This document shows, piece after piece, positions 1-22,680 of a stretch of DNA of 64,000 nucleotides. Position 1 is the stretch's first letter. Every line of letters begins with the position of its first letter. Source of the DNA: Flaccisagitta enflata (taxonomy: Eukaryota; Chaetognatha; Sagittoidea; Aphragmophora); the NCBI GenBank assembly GCA_965153355.1, contig OZ231126.1, forward strand, positions 52,638,001 through 52,702,000, written 5' to 3'. The position numbers were made by a program, and so were the translations under genes. The notes beneath the pieces were generated by a model. The model did no database searches. It was not told where the DNA came from and saw only the letters and a list, made by a program, of their open reading frames with translations.

Positions 1-24
1 AAGAAAGAAAGAAAGAAAGAAATA

Positions 25-100
<76 letters not shown>

Positions 101-101
101 A

Positions 102-149
<48 letters not shown>

Positions 150-178
150 AATAAAGAAAGAAAGAAAGAAAGAAAAAA

Positions 179-230
<52 letters not shown>

Positions 231-234
231 ACGA

Positions 235-274
<40 letters not shown>

Positions 275-440
275 ACGAAAGAAAGGAAGAAAAGGTAGAA
301 TTAGAAAGAAAGAAAAAAGACGAGAGAAAGGAAAAGAGAAGAAAGGAAAAAAAAAAGAAATAATGAAAGGAGGGAAGACAGAAAGCTAGAAAGATAGAAA
401 GAAAGAAAGAAAAAAGGAAGAAGAAAGCTAGAGTGATGGG
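1..440 (+). repeat. Impure (AAAG)n array
   Basis: Tetranucleotide AAAG with scattered substitutions. It touches the window edge, so its true length is unknown. Confidence 0.95.
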
Positions 441-616
441 ATGTTGCGATAGCAGCTGGTTTGAGTTATTGGTCTGCCGTCGACGGTTTCGACGCCGTCT
501 GAATGGCTGGACGTCCCGGGGGGGGGGGGGGAGAGTTGGACGTCCCGGGGAAGAGAAAACTAAATGGAGGAAAGTCTCAGGAAACGGAGTCGAACTGAAA
601 AAATGACGGCCATTCT

Positions 617-770
<154 letters not shown>

Positions 771-1904
771 AGGGAGGGGGTAAGTAACTATCATAGTAGA
801 ATTTATGAAGGAAAAGTGGGAAATGAGGTGAGTGGGAAAAAGTAGGTGTGCAGAAACTGCAGATGAAACCAAATTTCTGGTAAAAGAAGAGGTGAAAAAG
901 TCAAAAAGAAATTACAAGTTGAGTTGAATGATTTTATTCCAAACGTTGCAGTTTTAGAATGGAAAAGAACGTTTGCCAAAAAAAGAGTGCTAATCATTGA
1001 TATTATATGCTCAGGGGCACTAAAGAAAAAAAAAACTAAAAAGATCCCTATACGCTGAAAAGGAAAAACATGGCCGGATACACGGCCAATACCAGTCGCG
1101 GACTGGTGGGCAGGGGCGGAAATGCGCGTCGTCGCACTTCCGAACTCTATCATTACCGACAGACCGTCGGACCAAGCCGCGACTAAAAAGTGGGCGCACC
1201 GATAGACGGCCAATCGATGGACCAACAAACTGACTCACAGACATGACACGTCAGACATGTCGGGTTAAAAAGTCACTTTAATAACGAGCTCAATTTACTA
1301 CTTTACTATTCTATTGCTAGATAATTTGATAAATTTTTTTGATATGATAATGGTGAGACAGAAGGCTGGTAATTTCCTCTCCATCGTCCTCCTTTCCCAT
1401 TTGACTTCCACCACGTCAACCACCTTTTATTTCCTCTTCTCTCCATTGCACTCTTCACTCTCCAACGCGCCATTGATACCTTGGATCCTCTTTTTCATTT
1501 TCCCATTCTCCCAACGCCGTAATCATTTCTGAATTCTCCCCCACCTCAACCCACCTTCATTTTAAACTTCTCCAGCTACTACCTTCCCCATTTTCCACAT
1601 TTTCCCTTACTTTTTTCAATCCTTAAAAAAACTTTTCCCCTTTTTTTATCTTTCTTCTTTTTTTAGTTTTGATCCGATCAAAAGACGCTCACCAATTTTC
1701 TCTACGCCCTCTGGGGCAGACGCCCCATCGACAAAAGGCTAATCTGAATTTCCCAGTTTTTCATTTTTTTCCGGTTTCATTAAAACCAAATTCAAACTTT
1801 TTTTTTCTTTTGAAACGTCTTCTCTCTAGTTCTACTCTCTCTTTTTTCAACTTCTCCCTTCAATGCCCTCCTCTTCATCTTTACATCTCCTCCTTCGTCT
1901 CCCT

Positions 1905-2200
1905 TATCTCAATAGAAAAAAAGAAAATGAAAAAAAGAAGAAAGAGTGAAACAAAGAAACAAAGAAAGAAAGAAAAAAAGAAAGAAAGGAAGAAAGAAAA
2001 GAAAAGAAGAAAGAACGAAAGAATGAAAGGAAGAAAGAACGAAAGGAAGAAAGAGGTAAAAAGAAAAAATGAGAAAGAAAGAGAGATAGAGATGAAAAAG
2101 ATGAAAAGAGAGAAAAAAGCAAAGAAAGAGAAAAACAAACAAACAAATGAATAAACAAGCAAACAAACAAACAAACAAACAAACAAACAAAGAATGAAAG
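1905..2200 (+). repeat. Purine-rich AAAG/AAGG block ending in (AAAC)n
   Basis: Imperfect AAAG units from about 1905 to 2135, then (AAAC)n at 2138-2190. Reading frames through it are low-complexity only. Confidence 0.9.
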
Positions 2201-2234
2201 AAAATGATGCCCGCGGTCAGAACTTTATGTCAAA

Positions 2235-2860
2235 CCTGTTTTTAGGGTCCGAAGAGGACAAAGTTTTGTAGAACACAGGGAGACTTTTGATAGTTTGTCC
2301 GTCAAATTGTTCGTTCATTTGTTCATCCATCCTCCCCCATCAAGCCTCGCAGGTCTGAAATTGTCCTTCTCAGGTCTGAAATCAGCCCTCTCAGACCTGA
2401 AATCTGCCCTCTCAAGCCTGAAATCTACCCTCTCAGGTCCGAAATCTGTCCTCTCAGGCTTCAAATCCGCCCTCTCAGGCCTGAAATCTACCCTCTCGGA
2501 CATCAAATCAAGCCTTGAGAAAGCCCTCAGGCTATTATAAGCCCTCAATTAGCCTTGTCAGGCCCAAAATAAACCATTTCAGGCCAAAACAGAGCCCTGT
2601 CAAACCTAAAATCTGACCAGTTGGGTTTCAGTTCAGCCCTCGAAATAACCTTCTCAGGTCTCTAATTTGCCCTTATTCCTGATCTCATTTCAACCCTTGG
2701 ACCCCCAAATTAGCCCCTAGATGCCTCATTACTGTGCTCCAATCAATCAAATCAGCCCATAAATGGGCCTTCTCCGGATGTCTGGAAATTCTCCCCTGTG
2801 TCCTAGTGGACATCGGCCCCTTGGGGCCGCTGCCCTGCTCTCACTCCACTGTGTGCGATC
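2235..2860 (+). mobile_element. Foldback-minisatellite element, degenerate copy
   Basis: The left arm GGTCCGAAGAGGACAAAG with TGTAGAACACAGGGAG, and the right end TCGGCCCCTTGGGGCCGCTG, match the cleaner copies at 29396 and 31490. The core is a 20-21 bp repeat, CCTGAAATCTGCCCTCTCAGG-like, from about 2350 to 2700. Confidence 0.6.
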
Positions 2861-2867
2861 CTTGGAT

Positions 2868-3135
2868 GACTAGTTACTTTTTTGGCGTTATTGAGCTTTT
2901 TGAGCCTACTGCTCCTGCCCAAATGCTCTAGTGACCTTCTCCAGCACTGCTTCTGCCCACCTGCTCGCAACTGGGGTAGCCGTGTATCCAGCCTTGTTAA
3001 CCTATCGACGGTGTAGCTTTTTTTATACGGACACGCAACTCTATAAGAGGCTTTATCCGTCCATCTGTTGGTCCGTCTTTCCGTCTGTCCTTCCCTATCG
3101 CACGAGTCGAACATTGTAGTTGTAGTTGGATGCCC
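2868..3135 (-). mobile_element. HINE-like fragments, degenerate
   Basis: 2868-3000 carries TTACTTTTTTGGCG through GCCGTGTATCCAGCCTTGTT. 3015-3135 carries the subfamily B words CACGCAACTCTATAAGAGGC and CTGCCCACCCGTCC. Another degenerate forward copy is at about 1065-1240. Confidence 0.5.
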
Positions 3136-3724
3136 CTGCCCACCCGTCCACCGCAATATTGTGACCCTCCGTCACTTGTTAAAAGTATGTCGGATGATTG
3201 TGCTGTGAAACATTTCACCTGTTTTTCTTTTATGCATGAATTCACTGGTAAATCACTACAAAAAATGAGGGTCCCACTGATTTTTGAATGTTACAATATG
3301 ATGATCAAAATTGCTGCTCTTTTCTTATTCAAAAACATTCGTCTTTTAGTCTGTAGCACTACTGCCCTCTTTCATCAATGTTGTGAAACGAAATGAAACG
3401 AAACAAAAGCCTAGGCGATAATTTTAGCTAGAGATCTTGCTGTTATGTGGTCGATGGTATTCATTGTGGAGTGAATGAATGAATGAATTTTATTTACGAT
3501 TTAAAAACAACAAGCGACTACTTGTTAGATCGAAGGAAAGCCCAATTAAGTCAATTACAACTTTTTTCCAATGGGGTCCATGAAAAAAAAAAATCATAAA
3601 AAGATCGAGAATAAAAAGAACGTAACAATGTTAAAGAAAAGTATGCATAAACTTGTGGATAAAATCGTACGCATAGACTAAAGATAAAATCATTGTCATG
3701 AGCGAGGCCTTAATACCAAAGAGA

Positions 3725-5510
3725 CTAGTATGTATCAAAAAAATGCTCCTTCAGCCGTTTTTTGAAACATTGAAGGGACTCAATGCCTTTCAAGGGTTCG
3801 GGGAGACTATTCCAATCCTTAATGGCAGAAAACGCAAAAGACTTAGGGGACAATGCTAATTGTTTCGAAATGAAATAGTTATAAGAACTATGTCGAGTAT
3901 TGTGCATGTGACTCTGGGCAATAGGTTGAAAATCGATAGACAAGTAATCTGGCGCATTTCCTGCTCGTATTTTGAAAACATGCGTCAGTTTAAAAAATCT
4001 GACGCGATCTGGGACCGATAGCCAAGACAGACTTTTTAGATCATTCGTAGTAACATGATAATAGTGACTTTTGGAATGGACAAGCTTTACCATGCGCCTT
4101 TTTATTCTTTAATTGTTTAGTGAGAGATGAATACCAGGAAGAACAGCAGTAGTCCAGATGTGGTTGGATGAGGGAATTGCACAAAATTCTACAGCAGTCA
4201 AAATCAAGATGTGAAAGATTGCGATACAAAAAAACAATACGACCGGCACATTTTTTAATAAGTTCAGAGACATGGATCGAAAAATTAAAATGCTCATCAA
4301 GTTGAACCCCAAGATATTTGACTGATGAAACCTGTTTGACTAAGGTTCCATCACAAACCACACGAAAATCTTCGGCCTGCTTGAGTTTTCTACCAGTACC
4401 AAATAAAATGCATTCGGTCTTACCAATATGCAATGACAATTTATTGTCCACGAGCCATGTTTTGCATCTAGACAATTCAACGCTAAGTTTCTCGGAAATG
4501 AATGAAGGGTCACGATGAGAAAAAATCAAAGCAGAGTCGTCAGCATATTTGAGGGGTTGTCGCATTGGGCGTATTATCTAGATATCGCCAAGGTATTCCC
4601 TATGCAATTTCTCGATAATTTTCCCAATGCGACAACCCCTAAACTCAATCGACAATCTACACTTCTATGCATGTCGTTAATATACATAAGGAACAACAGA
4701 GGACCCCAAATAGAACCCTGCGGTACCCCGCATGTGACATTTGCAAAGTCTGAACAGACGCCATCAACCTCTACACACTGAGTTCTCCCAGAAAGATACG
4801 AATGAAACCATGGTAAATTGGAAACGCCCATTGCCTTCATTTTGTCCAATAAAATACTATGGTCTACAGTATCGAAGGCCTTTTGAAGATCGATCATGAC
4901 AAGGCCAACCAGGCGTCCGTGTCCAATTTCAGACTTAATGAAATCAGACAGACCAATCAAACAAGTATCTGTAGAATAGGACCCCCGGAAGCCTGATTGG
5001 TTCTTGTACAACAAATCTCTTTTATTTAAGTATTCCGTTAATTGAACATGAACAGCGCGTTCCAAAACCTTAGAAAGAACACTCAAGACACTAACTGGTC
5101 TATAATTACCAGCCTCTAAAGTGAAACCCTTTTTGTAAAGTGGCGTCACCCTCGCTTGCTTAAAACCACAAGGAACAACCTCCGTAAGAATAGACATGTT
5201 TACAATGTGCTGAATTGGTTTTACAATGACACACGCGCCGTCACGAAGAAAAACAGAAGGTAAACCATCTAATCCTACAGCCTTTTTTGGATTAAGGGCA
5301 TTCAATTGCTTTGTTACAAATTGACTGGAAACAGGTGCAAGAACAAAAGGAGCACGCAAACCAATTTTTTCGCGATAAAAGTTAGTAAATGCTGTACTAG
5401 CAACAGAGAAAACGCCAGAAGGACTAGGAAGTAATCGGACTAGATTTGACGCAACCTTCGTGTAATAGCAATTAAAAATCTCAGCCACTTTTCTAGAATC
5501 AAAAACTTTA
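3725..5510 (-). pseudogene. Reverse transcriptase fragment of the LINE
   Basis: Motifs in order on the minus strand: KAVGLDGLPSVFLRDG, GNYRPVSVLSVLSKVLERAV, QSGFRG, MIDLQKAFDTVDHSILL (motif A Asp), CGVPQGS (motif B) and, after the 89-bp insertion, KYADDSALIF (motif C). The C-terminal part has WNSLPEPLK and FKKRLKEHFF, usual for CR1/L2 tails. Inactivated by the insertion between motifs B and C and by a downstream frameshift. Confidence 0.85.
4552..4640. mobile_element. 89-bp miniature element with 18-bp perfect inverted ends
   Basis: AGGGGTTGTCGCATTGGG (4552-4569) and its exact reverse complement (4623-4640) enclose 53 bp. It sits inside the reverse transcriptase frame just before YADD. Flanks (TTG and AAA) give no clean duplication. 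Confidence 0.75.
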
Positions 5511-5518
5511 CTACCATT

Positions 5519-6208
5519 GGGGAGGGTCGGTCATTCAGAACTATCATGATTTCTAGGGTTTTATGGAGTCTAAGGACTCAATGGGCTTGATATGAATCAC
5601 ATTACATGAGAAAATTTGAACTCGAGTTATCCCTCATCTGAAAACATCTGTTTTCTCACCTCTTGGAAAGGTAACAACATTTCAGCTGCTCTTGAGGAAA
5701 AGTTGATAAATTTTAGAGTTCAGTCACTGACGTAAATTTCTTGTACTGAAGCTAACTACCTGATTAGCTGCTTAAACATTTTAAGCTTTGCCATTGGTTG
5801 CCACGATTTTTCCCTATGTAACGTAAAATGTATGACTCTTAACAACATATGATGCACCAACCAATGAGCGTTCATGACATGAACCAACAACCAATCACAG
5901 CTCAGCCTGAATGCGGCGCTAGTAGTCATGTTAGTTGGGCCACACTCAGGCTTGAGAACAACCAGCCTCATAGAAAGTGAGGACCTAATAAATTGTATAA
6001 AACCTCTTAAGAAGGATCGCGAATAATAGCATTGGAGTGAATTCGACAATCAATAAACAGTGGAGAATAGAAAAAACATGCCAGCTTCATCATGATCTTA
6101 CTACCAGCCACACAGTTCTCCCAATGCTCAGCTGTCATGTTATTGAGGAATGGAGGCAGAGATTGCTGGTGTTTAGAAAAAAAACATAAGGCTAAATACG
6201 GTCTCCCT
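5519..6208. mobile_element. 690-bp insertion in the LINE, flanked by a 9-bp duplication
   Basis: ACTACCATT occurs at 5510-5518 and again at 6209-6217; removing one copy plus the insert restores the LINE frame. The ends (GGGGAGGGTCGG and, inverted, AGGGAGACCGTA) are only loosely similar. A 9-bp duplication suits Mutator- or Merlin-type DNA transposons. No transposase is encoded. Confidence 0.6.
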
Positions 6209-6560
6209 ACTACCATTATCCTCTAGAACGATCTTACTTGTACTACAACTACTCGAGTACCCAAGAGACTTTAACAGACGCCATAGTTTGTCCGAGTTTC
6301 CACTACTTTGCTTAACCTTATTTAAAAAGTAATTCGCCTTGGCTCTCTTAATGTCTCTTTGTACTGAGTTACGTACCTTACAATATGCATCATATAAAGA
6401 TGAATCCTTATTACGTTTGAATTGAGACAACAACTTATCACGCTCACGAATACCCGCCAAGATATGAGAGTTCATCCATGGATTTGAACGTTGTTTTACA
6501 CGAATCTCACGAACTGGGGCAACAAAATCTATCACACTTTTAAAGGAGAGTAGCTGCCTA
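6209..6560 (-). pseudogene. EN-RT linker part of the same LINE, upstream of the 690-bp insertion
   Basis: The frame with VREIRVKQRSNPWMNSHIL, KRAKANYFLNKV and KLWRLLKSLG ends at EDNGS. It resumes in the same frame on the other side of the 5519-6208 insertion. Confidence 0.75.
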
Positions 6561-6925
6561 CACTGAATTCTGAAAACAAATGTAAGAAAAAGGTTGAGGA
6601 TAAGATCAGTGTAACAGATATTTTTTCTATTACCTACTCGTACATATCGATTATGAAACAGTGCATATCTCATACGAGTGTATCTGAAATCGATTACAGT
6701 GAAGCCAAAATCAGTCGCGAAAGGCTTAGGAATTCTTTTCTGTTTCAAAACAAGGCTTCGTGAATATGATAAAGCAGGCTTATTAGAGGCTATATCTGTA
6801 AATCTGTTGCTCTGTTTGCCAATTACATAAATGGTTAACCACAATTCACATGTGTTCTCCTGTTTCAATTCTTTTATAGAAAAATACGAAAAAATGGTAT
6901 TTGAATTAACAACATTTGGATTTAC

Positions 6926-7624
6926 ACCGTCTTTGGATCGAAGTGCGTTATTGTAAACCTTTAAAATCCTAAACTACTTGACCAAAAGTCTTCAAATTTA
7001 CAGTGTATGTTGGTAATAAGCGACAGTTTTGTCATGCAACACCCCAGTATCAGTCACTTGATTGGTTGAAGACAGCAGACCATTAAAAGAATTACCATGC
7101 TAAGGGCCTAATCAAATTTTTTGCAAAGTGTTATACAACTGACTTTCTTTATTTGCTTGTCATTTCCAAACCAATTGAGCTAGCACCCTGGGACTAGTCT
7201 ACAATCAAAGAAAACTAGTTGTAGATTATAGTTCTGCTCAAGAATTTTATGATTTTTAGCAATCAAGTAAAACTAAGTTGAATTTTTTATGATTGATGTT
7301 CCAAATTGACAGAATGACTGACTCAAATCCACTAAAACTTTGCTAAGAACCCTAATTTTTCCAGTTTGGCATCAAGACACAATCTATGATAGAAATATCT
7401 ATCATTTGACACCAACCTCAAGGTGCTAGCTAAATTTGTATAAAGATTTCAAGCAAATAAAGACAGTTTCTTCAAAGAAATATTGCAAAAAAATTGATTT
7501 GGCCCCCTGACTTCAACCCATCAAGTCCTTGATCTTGAAGTTCTACAAAACGAAATTGTCACTTATTACACTTTTGATCTAGTAGTTAAGGAATTATAAA
7601 GGTTTACAATAACGCACTTCGATC
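6926..7624. mobile_element. TIR element, CACCGTCTTYGGATCG family, about 700 bp
   Basis: 24 bp starting GATCGAAGTGCGTTATTG (6936-6959) are exactly inverted at 7601-7624, with weaker inverted similarity about 30 bp further in. The left end ACACCGTCTTTGGATCG is shared with the element at 10983-11542. No coding capacity seen. Confidence 0.65.
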
Positions 7625-7639
7625 ACAATTCTTCAGTCC

Positions 7640-7775
7640 AATCAAGAAAAAGTAAAAAGGGGACCAACTGACCAACGGACCAACCAACCGACCGACCGAC
7701 CAACCAACCGACCAACCGCTGGACCGACATAGCACAGTGTAGAGTCGCGTAGCACGCGACTGAAAATTCTGCTAC
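7640..7775 (+). mobile_element. HINE-like fragment (core plus hairpin)
   Basis: Core of AACC/GACC units and an intact AGTCGCGTAGCACGCGACT, with the left half missing. Confidence 0.6.
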
Positions 7776-8529
7776 GCAGCAGCTTGAAAAATCTGCACCT
7801 CTGACTGCCGGGATAGGGTAGGTCAATATGCGTTTTTGTCTCAGATTGCCATGTAAGTTACGGAGGACATCCGACTTGAAAAATGATGACTAATGGCAAA
7901 AAAATCCACGTTCAAATCCTTGTATGTTCATTGTTCATAACACTTTTCGCTAAAAAAAAGCACAATAGACGCTGTTGGGTTGAATCAGAGTCACAGCTTA
8001 TCATTAAATCTTCAAGTAACTGATAACGATTAACTACCACACTTAGAGCATATCCACTCTTCTCTTATAACAAAAATATTCGTTCAAGCTAGGAAGTTGC
8101 ATGAGCAAATGTTCTCAATGAAAGTTTTGTAACCTTAGTTGAGGACTGGCTGCATTATGCAAATTAGGGAAAAAGGAGATATTCCATTGCATCGGGCCTC
8201 GGTGTTCATTCTTGATAGCGAGTGTTGATTTGAGACGATTTCTGATCGTAGAGGGAAGAATTGACTTTGTGGCGCTCATTAGCGAACATCTAAACAAAAC
8301 TGTGAGAACCTCAGCGGTGCTCTACGATCCCATTATCCATTCGTCCACAAAATAAGATACACATGAATATTAACTCAAGTCATGTGTGGATATTGGATAG
8401 TGATGTAGAAGACTAGTCGGGCATTTTGAAAAGAGCGGAGGTCCGCTCATTCGCGAATCCCGAATCGCGAAAAATCGTGACCGACCGACAAACTAATTGA
8501 CCGTCTGCTTGGAAGAAAAAGAATAAAAA
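7776..8529. other. No gene seen
   Basis: AT-rich single-copy-looking DNA. Only short frames without homology or splice support. Confidence 0.6.
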
Positions 8530-8640
8530 ACTATAAAGAAAGAAAAAAAGACAGACAGACAGACAAACAGAAGGAAAGAAAGAAAGATGGAAGGAAAGAA
8601 AGAAAGAAAGAAAAAAAAAAAGATGGAAGGAAGGAAGGAG

Positions 8641-8679
<39 letters not shown>

Positions 8680-8814
8680 CGGAAGGAAAGAAAGAAAGAA
8701 AGAAAGTAAGACAGACCAAAGGAAAGAAAGAAAGAAACAAAGAAACAGAGAAAAAACAAAGAAAGAAAGACGGAAGGAAAGAAAGATAGACGGAAGGAAA
8801 AAAAGAAAGACGGA

Positions 8815-8866
<52 letters not shown>

Positions 8867-9245
8867 CTGAGGGAAAGAAAGAAAATAATACGGAAGGAGA
8901 GAAAGAAGGAAAGACAGATGAAAAGAAAGACAGACAGACAGACAGACAGAGAAAGACAGACAGAGAAGGAAAGACAGACAGAGAAGGAAAGACAGACAGA
9001 GAAGGAAAGACAGACCGAAGGAAAGACAGACAGACAGATGGAAAGAAAGACAGACAGACGGAAAGAAAGACAGACGGAAGGAAAGAAAGACAGACAGAAA
9101 GCAATACAGACAGAAAGAAAGACAGATGGAAAGAAAAACAGATGGAAAGAAAGACAGACAGTAAAAAAGACAGACGTAAAGAGGACAGACAGAAAGAAAG
9201 ACAGACGGAAAGAAAGACGGACAAAAAGAAGGAAAGAAAGAAGGA

Positions 9246-9317
<72 letters not shown>

Positions 9318-9330
9318 AACAACGAAAAGA
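8530..9330 (+). repeat. 800-bp polypurine tract (AAAG, GACA, GGAA mixtures)
   Basis: A nearly uninterrupted purine strand with subdomains of AAAG, ACAG and GAAGG. It gives spurious long frames (FLSFF and KERKK repeats) on both strands. Confidence 0.95.
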
Positions 9331-10430
9331 AAAGATTAGCACACATGAAGAATAACATTTTATAGATGAAAAAAGTCCGTCTGCATTCAGATCTAATCGC
9401 CAACGTGAGAAAATTGACTGCTTCGCTTTGCTTGTCACCCTGCATAGCCTCTCTGTACACTACCGCACGTAGACTGTTTGACAGATGATTGCTTAAGTCC
9501 GTCTTACATAAAATAGGCATAGAAACTTGCTGTTGAAGCTTTTAGGGGGGAAAATTGTCATACCGAACTGGTTAAATCGAAGAGGAAACTCAGTTCAATT
9601 TTTTTTCAAGATCTTTTTTTCATTTTGTGAACGATGAAGATACAAGGAGTTGAAGGTCGCGCAAGGTCTCAATCTTTTACAAATAGCATCTCGAGTATTT
9701 TTGCCAACTTACATGAAGATACTTCGAGGTTCGCAATATGACCTTCTCTACTGCCGGGACATTTGATGGCGCTTGAAAAGCAAGTTAAACCATGATCATA
9801 CAAAATTCCGCAATCAAATGAGAATGCCAGCCTGGCACGCTTCCAGCAAAACTTGCGTGCCCAAATGCAAAAGAACTTTAATATCATTTCAGTTATTCCA
9901 GTTTTAGACGCACTCAATAGTAAGCGTGGCTCCATGCACTACTGCATTTGATCTTTTTTTCTCTGATATTTTTGTAAAGATTTACAAGCATGCAGTCATT
10001 AATCAAGAGTTCCAGCAAGTCAATTCATGATTCTTTATCAAAGTCTCTTTTGACTCATTCTCCTTTATTCATTACATGTACAAATATAAACAGGGCCAAG
10101 AGGAATAAGTTGCTTGCGATTTGGTTGGACCAGGTGCAGTGAAAGAGCAGGTCAACCGCGGGTGAACAGGGGCCGGATACACTGGCCAACCGACAGTGAG
10201 AGGGATCTACCCATTAAACATAAAAGTGGGTAAAAGAGTCACAATCGTACAACCATAGATTAGGACCGAAAAGAACATAATTATGATGAAAATGGAAGGA
10301 CCAAAGAAAAATTGTAAAAGACTATTACGGTGAGGGCGATTACTAAACTGTCCCTAAATGCCAATTGAGCTAAGTACTAGCATCAGATCCCCAACAGACC
10401 ACCTGTCCCTTAATGTGATGGAAAAAAATG
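9331..10430. other. No gene seen; likely includes the 3' UTR of KDEL paralogue 1
   Basis: An 88-codon frame at 9669-9935 on the minus strand has no recognisable features. A weak HINE-like word (CAGGGGCCGGATACACTGGC) occurs near 10168. Confidence 0.5.
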
Positions 10431-20771
<10,341 letters not shown>

Positions 20772-21057
20772 GGGAGAAGTTTCATGTAGATTGAAAAAAA
20801 AGTAAACACCCGACTGATAAATCTTTAATGGTTTATTCAGGTGCAATTTAACGAAAATTTGCTGGGACTCACCTTTTATATCTGGCATAAAGCTGAGACT
20901 GTTCATGATAGTGTCTAAAAAATTTGTAACATCTCTCCCACGGTCCCACCTCCTCTTTTAATATTGTCAGGGAGCGAGGTGGCAAATCTTGGTGTAAAAT
21001 CCTGGTTTTTGCATGTCTTTTAACAAGTCTGACAAGTTGGTCTAAAAGTCTTTCTTT

Positions 21058-21212
21058 TTTAGTTGCGGACACGCAACTCTATAAGAGGCTTTGTCCATCG
21101 GTCCGTCGGTCCATCTGTCAGCACAAGTCAAAAAGTGGGAAAACGCGCATATCCGCCCCTGCCCACCCGTCCGCAACTGGTGGCCGTGTATCCGGCCTTG
21201 TTATAAAGCTGT
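21058..21212 (-). mobile_element. HINE-like element, subfamily B, reverse
   Basis: The hairpin reads AGTTGCGGACACGCAACT; the stem differs from the main family but still pairs. Followed by CTATAAGAGG, GTCCGTCGGTCC, AAAACGCGCATATCCGCCCC and CCGTGTATCCGGCCTTGTT. A fragment of the same subfamily is at 24565-24644. Confidence 0.65.
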
Positions 21213-21797
21213 ATGCATTAACCGAACACTTTAATCCAAAGTTATACAGGGATGGATATGGGTTAAAAAAATCCCTGACAGCAGTGACTTGTGTAAGTAG
21301 GTATACATGTAATAATCATTGATCTTTTTTTGAAAACTGACATTCTTAATTATAACAAGCGTGTATCAAAGCATAAAGAGTTACCTGGTTGATATAAAAC
21401 AATTGCTGTTATCTCTTATAAGAAAAATCTTTAATGTTGATAAGCGCAATATGTGAAGAGAAAACTAATGCTTTTAGTTGCCTCTTAGACTAAAAATTTT
21501 ATTTCTGTTAAAAATCTGCAGTTTTAAAGCTGTAAAGCATTGTTCCAGGGATCAGAAGTTTTCTGCAATGTTCTTTAGTCGAGAATTGATGTTGACAAAA
21601 AATCTCAAAGATGTATCTTTTTTGATATTCTGATTAAAGATTCATAACATCTGTCCAATGAAAAGTTGACACTTAATGTTCAAAGTGGTTTTTACTTAAT
21701 TCTATAGCAAACAGAGTAAGCAGTTAAAGATACAAAACCAAATGTCAATTGAAATTTTATTATTACATGATTTGAAAAAAGAAAATAGAAAATTTTT

Positions 21798-21890
21798 AGT
21801 CGCGTGCACAGGACTCTACAACCCGCTTTGTCCATCCGTCGATTGGTTGGTTGGTCACACTTTACTTTTTTTATCACTTTTATTTCCTCA
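21798..21890 (-). mobile_element. HINE-like fragment followed by decamer array
   Basis: AGTCGCGTGCACAGGACT (hairpin with two mismatches), CTACAACCCGCTTTGTCC, GGTTGG core, CACTTTACTTTTTTT, then TCATTCTAAG units to 22160. Confidence 0.55.
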
Positions 21891-21899
21891 CGTCTTTTT

Positions 21900-22160
21900 T
21901 AGTCATTCTAAGTCTTTTTACATCATTCTAAGTCATTTAAAGTCATTATTGTCATTTTAGTCAATATAGTCCTTCACATCATTTCAAGTCAATCTAAGTC
22001 ATTTTAAGTCATTATTGTCATTTTAGTCAATATAGTCTATTTTATCATTTTAAGTCATTCTAAGTCATTCTAAGTCATTCTAAGTCATTCTGAGTCATTC
22101 TAAGTCATTTTAAGTCATTCTAAGTCATTTCAAGTCAAGATCATTGAGGGACATTAAAGG
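21900..22160 (+). repeat. TCATTCTAAG decamer array
   Basis: Degenerate repeats AGTCATTCTA, with a GTCATTTTAGTCAATATAGT segment. 21213-21790 upstream holds no gene. Confidence 0.8.
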
Positions 22161-22175
22161 TCTTTTCAAACGTCA

Positions 22176-22179
<4 letters not shown>

Positions 22180-22255
<76 letters not shown>
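22180..22255 (+). repeat. (CT)n, followed by a 51-bp direct duplication
   Basis: CT run. TCTTGCATCATCAGCATGAA...CGTTACTTTT then occurs at 22261 and again at 22391. Confidence 0.85.
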
Positions 22256-22257
<2 letters not shown>

Positions 22258-22680
22258 GAGTCTTGCATCATCAGCATGAACATGCATAAGTCTGTGTACT
22301 CGTTACTTTTCTCTCAGTCATGAAGCGTCATGAAACATAGGTGCTTTCGATCATCAGCATGAACATTCCTTTGAGTATCCTCAAAATGGGTCTTGCATCA
22401 TCAGCATGAACACGCATAAGTCTGTGTACTCGTTACTTTTCAGCGCGGCGTGAGAACCATTTGAGGTTAAAAGCGTATTCTGTACTCATCCTAGTTTCTA
22501 AATGAGTTCATGACGTATTAACATTTCTCAGCAGTGTCACATCTTTTTGGCATGTAAACTAACATGAGCCCAGCTGTTACTTGTCTTTATATTTAGAAAT
22601 ACTACAACAATGATCAAAGCCAACCAACAACCTTTCACCGATCAGTCTTTGACCTTTGCTTGTCTTTATATGCAAAAAAA

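Larger units (their letters stand above)
3471..6560 (-). mobile_element. Decayed CR1/L2-like non-LTR retrotransposon, 5' truncated
   Basis: Read on the minus strand, the sequence runs from an EN-RT linker (PWMNSHILAGIRERDKLL) through reverse transcriptase and ends in a (TGAA)n tail at 3472-3488 on the plus strand, typical of CR1/L2 elements. The endonuclease domain is missing. It is interrupted by a 690-bp insertion (5519-6208) and an 89-bp insertion (4552-4640), and has a frameshift with a small loss near 4090-4110, so it is dead. The 5' limit near 6560 is approximate. Confidence 0.85.

Noticed and set aside
3725-6868. Active LINE ORF
   Set aside because: Broken by two insertions and a frameshift, and lacks the endonuclease.
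8413-9520. Long minus-strand frames rich in FLSFF and plus-strand KERKK frames
   Set aside because: They are translations of an imperfect AAAG/GACA purine tract; several overlapping frames are open at once.
9669-9935. 88-codon minus-strand frame
   Set aside because: No motif, splice context or repeat in related positions; probably chance or 3' UTR.
10125-10240. Further HINE-like copy
   Set aside because: Only one or two short words match; hairpin and core are absent.
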